A stretch of DNA of 64,000 bases from Porpolomopsis calyptriformis (taxonomy: Eukaryota; Basidiomycota; Agaricomycetes; Agaricales; Hygrophoraceae), in assembly GCA_951640195.1 (NCBI GenBank), contig OX621165.1:558001-622000 (forward strand). The letters are read 5' to 3'. Made by a program: the position numbers and the translations under genes. The notes beneath the pieces are model-generated. The model had not been told where the DNA came from and ran no database searches. It saw only the letters and a program-made list of their open reading frames with translations. This document shows, piece after piece, positions 57,181-64,000 of this stretch (the first letter of the stretch is position 1; every line of letters begins with the position of its first letter).

Positions 57181-58802
57181 ATGATCATTCGACTCATTCC
57201 TCCAATTCCTTATCCTCATATCCTCTTCTCACTCGCTTTCAAAAACTTGCCAGATTCTCTTCATCTCCCTCAATCCTGGCATAGCCAACTCACCATCCTC
57301 TCCATTGACGACCTTGACCATCCACACCTCATCCACGCCCTAGACAAGTCAACCGCTATCACCTCTCTCCTTCACCAGGTCGTATTTGATATCACAACCC
57401 TCACCGTCTCTTGTACCTTCGTAGACGGTCTAAAGGAGGAATGGCCCCTCATCCACTCCGCTTGTGCCAAAGCACTCGACAGTATCATCACCGACGTAAA
57501 CCACTCCTCTCACTCCGACTCTTCTCACCCTACAAAACATAAAAAGCAGCGTTCTCTCCTCATGTCCCTAGTCGCGTACGTCTCCTTATGTATTTCACCT
57601 TCATTCCTAATCCACCTCCCAGCTCTTTCGTTCCTCGTTCCTCCTCCGCTTCCCCTCCTCTTCCCTCCCCTCCCCTTTCACCCCTCGCACTCCAGCGTCG
57701 CGCTTGTGCAACCCTCGTCGACACTTACCGTCTCTACGTCCTCTCAGAACTCAACCACCGTCTCCCCCCAGGCGGTTACTACTCTTGGATTGCCAATTCC
57801 ATGCTCCGCCAGATCACGGCCACCATCGCTCAGCTCGTTCACCACACACCCTCAGACGATCAAGAAGGCCAAACTTCAGAAGAAACCGACACAGACGGTT
57901 CCTCTCTTCATACTCCCTCTTCCTCTTCCTTTCACAGTCCCATCTTTTTCAACTCTGATTCTCCCCCCTCCCCAAAAATATCCCCAACCACACAATCCCT
58001 ATCCAGCTACACCCTTCTCTCTAAACAAGCTCTCCGTCTCCGCCATCTACTCATCCTCGCCGCCTCTAACCACGCTCACGAGGCCAGAGAATCCCACCAG
58101 CGTGAAGCCATGCTGGAGATCAGGTGCAAGAGACGAGCATGGCTCAACAAGCGTTTGGTCCCAGCCAGCCTTGCCGCTGCCGGTGTCAAGGATGGTGGTC
58201 TCGGCATGGCTATGCCCTTTGAGAGGAGTCCTCTTGGCTTGACCAGTTGGCTTCCAGAAGATCTCGACGACGGCGACGACGGTTTCTCTTACTCAAATCA
58301 TACCGTACAGGCCCACCAGTTTATTAGTCCATTGAGGAAAAAGTTTGAACGGATGGAATTATTTCCTGTCAGCGAGGAAGAAGAAGAAGACGAAGACGAC
58401 GAAGACCTGGATATCGATTTGGAATTAGACTTGGAAGAGGTCGAGAATGAGATCGATATCGTCCTTGATAGACCCCAGATTCTACCCAGGATCCGCCCCC
58501 GGACCACCAGCATCCATCACCCTCGACACTCTCTTCATCCCATCGACTTTTCATTCCCACACCATCATCTCCACCACCACCACCACCACCACCCTATCAC
58601 ACCCGGATCCCTCCCGTCTCAGCCTTTGAAAGGCTCTTGCGCCGCTGACGTCGTCGAGGACGTCTCTGCCGATGGCATGTTTTTCGAGGACAAGGAGTTT
58701 ACGTTGGCTATGGACTCCTCGTCCCCCTTCAACGCACGCGCTCCCCGCGAGTCTGACAAAAGATGGATCCCTCACCCTCTTGGTGTCGTCGATTGCCGCT
58801 AA
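57181..58802 (+). CDS. Unrecognised protein with acidic and histidine-rich tracts
   Basis: Two exons, 57181-57575 and 57623-58802 (intron 47 nt); 524 aa. The start MIIRLIPPIPYPHI and the next 110 residues look folded ('SQLTILSIDDLDHPHLIHAL', 'VVFDITTLTVSC'). A helical stretch follows, 'RRACATLVDTYRLYVLSELN'. Then come a Ser-rich linker, a strongly basic/helical segment with 'EARESHQREAMLEIRCKRRA', an acidic run at about 380-412 (Glu/Asp) and a run of seven histidines near 450. There is no signal peptide or membrane segment. I do not recognise the family. The alternative acceptor 83 nt downstream leads to a long but low-complexity frame and is less likely. Confidence 0.7.
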
Positions 58803-59663
58803 ATTGTGCGAAAAAGAATATTGCCCCAACTGCTCCATATTTCTTTTTTCGATAATACCATCCATAAACGACTCGACGCAATTCGCTTCGCTGGCCTTGG
58901 ACATTCTTTTTTTTATTTCTTTATTTCCTACAATGCATCCATCATCTTTCACTCTTCAGCTCTGATGTACATATATATATTTATATCTCAACCCCCCCCC
59001 CTGTCTCCCGCGGATCACAGCAGCTTTCCTCCCGTTCCGCTATCACCTCCCCCCCTCTCACCGTTCCGTTGGGAACATGACCTCACTCGGGGAGGCATTT
59101 TTGGTGCCTGTTTTTTTTTTTTTTTTGGCCTTTCACATGATCATATTTTGTAGCTTCGATATTGCTCGCCACATACTCCACAATTGTACCGTACTGTGCA
59201 TACATACAATACAAAGTTAGCGTTTTCCTTTTTTTTTTGGTTCCCACGACGCTCGTCAATATTAGCACGGGAGAGCGTCCCATTGCTGTAACCGCCAAGA
59301 TCCGGGCTTGGGAGGGTCGCGTCGTATCCATCGCGCCACTATTGGTAGTCACGGATAGCGGATGATTCCTGGATGGAGATAAAGCTTCGATCTGATGCGC
59401 GCGTGCCGACGTTGGGGTGAGGTTGAGCGTGGTGAGCATTCCGACATGCTTGGACAAGGTTCTCTCCTTCTTCCTCTCCCCAATCTCTCTCTCTTCAAGC
59501 CCTCACAAAGTGGCGTACGGCTAACGGACAAGACCGTCAGGTCCGGAACTGTGCTGTGCAGTAAAGTGGTTGTGAGGGTCCGGCTTGAGATGGCCCTGCC
59601 CCTCCCCGGCCGCAGGTGAAATTAGCATTTGGGATTAGGTTCCATACCAAGTGAGCAACGGCT
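58803..59663. other. Intergenic stretch with simple repeats
   Basis: About 860 bp between the unknown protein and the 3' end of the NLR-like gene. It contains an AT dinucleotide run (58971-58986), a C run (58993-59001) and T runs (59110-59126, 59230-59240). No coding or RNA feature is supported. Confidence 0.5.
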
Positions 59664-62600
59664 TCACGATGGCATGGTCCCTTCCAAGCTGCCTATAACA
59701 GGGTTCCTGGCCTTGAAAAAGACTTCAATGGGGTCCCGAGCACGTAGCAGTTTCACGATTTCCATGTGTCCACCCTGGGTTGCGTAGGAAAGTGGGGTTT
59801 TACCATACGAATCCGTTGAGTACGCTTCAACACCATCTTGAGCGAGTAACGATCGCACGACTTCCTCGCGTCCACGCTCAGCCGCATACGAAAGCGGCGT
59901 TCGACGATCGTTCGCCTTTGAGTCCGCATTAACGCCAGTCCGAGCGAGCAGCAGCCTCACAATAGCATCATCCCCACTCTGAGCCGCGTAAGAAAGTGGC
60001 GTTCGACCATCTTCATCTTTCAAATCTGGTTCAACATCGTCCCTAGCGAGTAGCAGCTCCATGACCGCCTTGTGATCGTACTTCTCTTCAGGTGAAGAGA
60101 ATAGTCGAACCGGCCAGTGTAGTATATAGCCGGGACCATCCTTTCTCTCAGCTGCGTATGAAAGAGGCGTTCGACCATTCTTGGCCTTCGAATTTGCATC
60201 GACGTCGTCCCGAGTGAGTAACAAGTTTGCAGCTGCCTCACATCCATATCTGGCTGCGTATGAAAGTGGGGTGCAACCGGGTTTGTCCTTTGGGTCTGTC
60301 TCAATGTCCCCCCGATCAAGCAACAACTTCACGACAGCATGATGTCCGTACGCAGCTGCGTATGAAAGAGGGGATCGACCATCCTTATCCTTTGAGTTTA
60401 CTTCAACACCATCATGAGCGAGTAACAGCTTCACGACGACATCATTTCCATCCTGGGCAGCATACGAGAGTGGCGTCCGACCATACTCATCTACCGAGTC
60501 CACTTCAACACCATCCTGAGCTAGCAGCAGCTTCACAACTGACTCGTGTCCCCGCTCAGCTGCATGTGACAAAGGGGATCGACCATTCTTGGACCTTGAA
60601 TCCACTTGAACGTCTTCCCGAGTGACCAACAGATTCGCAACAGCGTCACGCCCACGCTGAGCAGCATACGAGAGGGGTGTCAGACCATGTTCGTCTACCG
60701 AGTCTGCTTTAACACCATCACAAGTCAGCAGGAGCTTCACAACTGACTCGCGTCCCTGTTTAGCTGCATATGAAAGAGGGGATTGACCATCCTTGGACCT
60801 TGAATCCACTTGAACGTCTTCCTGAGCGAGCAACAGCTTCACGATGACATCATGCCCATCTTGAGCAGCATACGAGAGTGGCGTCCGACCATACTCATCC
60901 ATTGAGTCCACTTCAACAGCATCCTGAGCCAGTAGCAGCTTCACAACTGACTCGCGTCCCTGCTCGGCTGCATATGATAAAGGGGATCGACCATTCTTGG
61001 ACCTTGAATCCACATGAACGTCTTCCTGAGTGAGCAATAGCTTCACAACAGCGTCATGCCCATCCTGAGCAGCATACGAGAGTGGCGTCTGACCATGCTC
61101 ATCTACTGAGTCTGCTTCAACACCATCACAAGTCAGCAGCAGCTTCACAACTGACTCGTGTCCCCGCTCAGCTGCATGTGACAAAGGGGATCGACCATTC
61201 TTGGACCTTGAATCCACTTGAACGTCTTCCCGAGTGACCAACAGATTCGCAACAGCGTCACGCCCACGCTGAGCAGCATACAAGAGTGGCGTCTGACCAT
61301 GCTCATCTACTGAGTCTGCTTTAACACCATCACAAGTCAGCAGGAGCTTCACAACTGACTCGTGTCCCCCCCCAGCTGCGTACGACAAAGGGGATCGACC
61401 ATCCTTGGACCTTGAATCCACTTGAATGTCTTTCCGGGCGAGCAACAGATTCACGATGACATCATGCCCATCTTGAGCAGCATACAAGAGTGGCGTCCGA
61501 CCATACTCATCCACTGAGTCCGCTTCAACAGCATCCTGAGCCAGCAGCAGCTTCACAACTGACTCGTGCCCCCATTCAGCTGCATGTGACAAAGGGGATC
61601 GACCATTCTTGGACTTCGAATCCACTTGAACGTCTTCCCGAGCAAGCAACAGCTTTACAACAGCGTCATGCCCAAGCTGAGCAGCATACGAGAGTGGCGT
61701 CCGATCGTACCCATCTACTGAGTCCGCTTCAACAGCATCCTGAGCCAGCAGCAGCTTCACAACTGACACGTGCCCCCATTCAGCTGCATGTGACAAAGGG
61801 GATTGACCATTCTTGGACTTTGAATCCACTTGAACGTCTTCCCGAGCAAGCAACAGCTTTACAACAGCGTCATGCCTATCCTGAGCGGCATACGAGAGTG
61901 GCGTCCGATCGTACTCATCTACTGAGTCCGCTTCAACAGCATCCAAAGTCAGCAGCAGCTTCACAACTGACTCGCATCCCTGCTCAGCTGCATATGACAA
62001 AGGGGATCGACCATTCTTGGATCTTGAATCCACTTGAACATCTTTCCGAACTAGCAACAGCTTCAGGACGGCATCATGCCCACCTTGAGCGGCATACGAG
62101 ATGGGTTTCCGACCATTGCCATCATCTTTGTTTGTGTCTTCCCCGTTTTCCAGCTGACAGCGAACAATCTGCTCCAAGCCGCAGAAAGCAGAGACGTGGA
62201 TACCCGATACATTCCTCCCAAGAATTCGATGAGACACAAAGTAGGAGGATGCAAACATAATTTGGGAAGCACATTGAACTTTCGAATCATCCCGAAGAAA
62301 ATCTATCGCTAAGTGCTTGACACTCTCTTGGTACCGATGTGCATGGCGGCTCCAATATTGGGCAGCATAACCAAGGAGAGGGTTGTCAGCCAAAAGGGAA
62401 TCCAACTTGACTTTGTCATTGCAGTAGCCACAGGCAAACGCGTCAAATGAAAGGTACATGAGACATGTTGCAGCGATAGTGGCCCCAGCATTCAGAAGTC
62501 GGGCTTCGCGCCGATTTTCAAAATACTGTTGAGTTGTATAGTCTGTGTAAAATGTAAGATAAAACTATCGTAATAATGAACAGTCTACTCACGAGCAAGG

Positions 62601-63998
62601 CGAACTACATTCCGTTCCTTGTCGGTGATGACAAGTCCAGCACACACAGAGGTCATCTTCCACTCAAAGACAAGAGCGTCGGGGTTCATTTCTGTCATGT
62701 TCGGTGAAACAGTGAGAGCATGTTGGAGCTCCTTGACAGTTAATGGTCTATAAGCATAAGTAATCCATGAAAGAACCCGTTCCGCTAGTTCTTTGTCAGC
62801 CTTGGGCTGTCGCTCGATTCGTTCCATGGCTTGATCGTAAATATCATCTATTTCAGTGAGGAGGTTGTCCAGAGACTTGAGGATCTCATCTGTGCTGTGT
62901 TGCTGTACCAGCATGTCCATGTGGAGGCGTGCCAGTAAAAACCTTATCAGTTAGTCAGGCATGAAAACTTGGTCGATTGGTGTGACAAACACCCACATGC
63001 CTCCAACATTGGCAACAAGTTTGGTCGCGATAGTATCTCTCAGTCTCACTAGACCAGGATAGTCGGCAAGCTGACCGTGAATAAATTTCATCACATCCTC
63101 GTCGGTCGCACGAATGTGAAGGCGGAGATCGTCCTGAAAGTGTTGCTCGATGGAAGGAAGGTTACGTGAGGTCACCATGAGATTTACAGGTCCAGTTAAA
63201 GATCGAAGGACCCGTAATAGCTTTACTTGAGATCCGTTGCTTTCGGAGCATTCATCCAGGGCATCTATAATAATGAACACTTTGGCATATGTCTTGATGT
63301 CCATCTCCAATACTTTGGTAAGCTCATGGAGCGTCGGATAAATGCTGCGGTCTCGGTGATAATGATATAATGATTTGATATTTTCAGATACGACGGAGCA
63401 ATCTTGGACCAACTGTTTGAGTAGACTTGCGATGAGGTGGGTAACGGTCTGCAAAGTTTGGTCTTTATAATTGCAGTAGATATATGCCAGCCCGATATCG
63501 CCACTCTTGAACGATTCCTGGAGGTGGTTTATAACGATGGACCTGGTGGATAGCTGATATCAGTCTTTGTGGATGAGGAATTTACGCAATATATTACGCA
63601 AGAATTGTCTTTCCAGCGCCAGCTATCCAAAAATCAATTAATAAGGAGAGAATCATAGAGGTAGCTAAATCCTACGATTTCCGGGACACCACAATGTCTG
63701 CGATGTGCCATTGCGCCATTTCAAGAATGTTGGGGTCTCGAGCAACCAATTCCCAGTCCCTGGTTCGTGAGTCTGAATGAATTGATTCTGAGTCTCCTTG
63801 AAGTTGAGGGGCGATAGCCAATGTGCAATATCGCGACGCTCCCGGCCTCGTCATTGAATTAGGACTCCCACGGGGACTCCTAGACCTTGGTGACTCACCA
63901 TTGTCGTAACTAGTGTTGGGATTAAACTGATGCCCACCAATGATGTTGACGGCTTGGTTGTTATTGAAGTTGATGGTCTGGGCGTTGATACCGAGCAT
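59664..63998 (-). CDS. NLR-like protein: N-terminal short motif, NACHT NTPase, 23 ankyrin repeats
   Basis: Exons on the minus strand that fit cleanly are 63542-62997, 62942-62593 and 62542-59664. Upstream, a P-loop exon ends at 63598, and an N-terminal frame starts at ATG 63998 (MLGINAQTINFNNN) and runs to 63672. The P-loop is 'IAGAGKTILASIVINHL' across an intron, Walker B is 'VFIIIDALDECSE', a sensor-like 'MVTSRNLPSIE' follows, and the winged region has 'DDIYDQAMERIERQ' and 'YRPLTVKELQHALTV'. 'HYTTQQYFENRR' leads into 23 ankyrin repeats, 16 of them in alternating pairs; the gene ends at 59664. Fungal NLRs of this kind act in non-self recognition and incompatibility. The junction between the N-terminal exon and the P-loop exon could not be made in frame with GT-AG. 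The gene may be intact with an odd exon, start internally at ATG 63656, or be broken. Confidence 0.85.
60488..62120 (-). repeat. Higher-order ankyrin repeat array, about 8 x 204 bp
   Basis: Ankyrin units alternate between type 1 ('DAVVKLLLAREDVQVDSRSK') and type 2 ('ESVVKLLLAQDAVEADSVDE'). One pair is 68 residues or 204 bp, repeated about eight times. Copies differ in only a few codons, mostly at positions such as AQDGH/AQRGR and SHAAEW/SYAAEQ. The seven downstream ankyrin units are much more diverged. Confidence 0.9.
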
Positions 63999-64000
63999 TG

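Noticed and set aside
57623..58242. Alternative reading of the unknown protein continuing in the first exon's frame
   Set aside because: The alternative is Ser/Pro low complexity without helices; the spliced frame shows ordered helical and charged segments and ends later.
61490..62260. 256-codon open frame on the plus strand
   Set aside because: It is the antisense shadow of the ankyrin array; its own repeats mirror the 204-bp unit and it has no recognisable domain.

Overview
The window is nuclear DNA of a filamentous basidiomycete, most likely an Agaricomycete (mushroom-forming fungus). The evidence is dense genes on both strands, many spliceosomal introns of about 45-65 nt (up to 25 exons per gene), a class I-type hydrophobin, several F-box proteins with divergent C-terminal halves, a GH79 glycosidase, a GH5 sterol/ceramide glucosidase of the EGCrP type, and a NACHT-ankyrin NLR-like gene. 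I saw no prokaryotic operon structure, CRISPR array or tRNA gene. Exon-intron models were made by hand from GT-AG (rarely GC-AG) signals, phase and family motifs. Except for the two loci with unresolved starts, every complete model closes in frame.

Layout. 0-10 kb: partial hypothetical gene, hydrophobin, and two paralogous F-box genes in inverted orientation (1.3-2.9 kb and 8.0-9.8 kb) enclosing a TPR-repeat relic, a histidine phosphatase and an alpha/beta hydrolase. 10-24 kb: monocarboxylate-type MFS transporter, a small Stm1/HABP4-like protein, an OCRL/INPP5B-type inositol 5-phosphatase with RhoGAP domain, cyclophilin 40, a gamma-butyrobetaine/trimethyllysine dioxygenase-type enzyme, and a peroxisomal MaoC hydratase ending in SKL. 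23-40 kb: GH5 glucosidase, Tag1-like vacuolar protein, F-box gene, GH79, GWT1, NT-C2 protein, and a second type of F-box gene. 40.2-44.6 kb: a gene-poor stretch with degenerate repeats and a possible rDNA relic. 44.6-59 kb: VIT1/CCC1 transporter, trypsin-like protein with an in-frame stop, Ldb17/Dip1, CaM kinase, NADP-isocitrate dehydrogenase, and an unrecognised acidic protein. 59.7-64 kb: NACHT plus 23 ankyrin repeats, 16 of them in an almost uniform 204-bp higher-order array.

Most genes are ordinary housekeeping or membrane-biology genes (GPI anchor, phosphoinositide, sterol glucoside, carnitine/peroxisome, actin/endocytosis). No shared pathway joins them. The accessory signals are the NLR with its homogenised repeats, the TPR relic, the inverted F-box pair, a nested palindrome between GH79 and GWT1, and several micro-exons, including a 4-nt exon that restores the catalytic motif of the 5-phosphatase.
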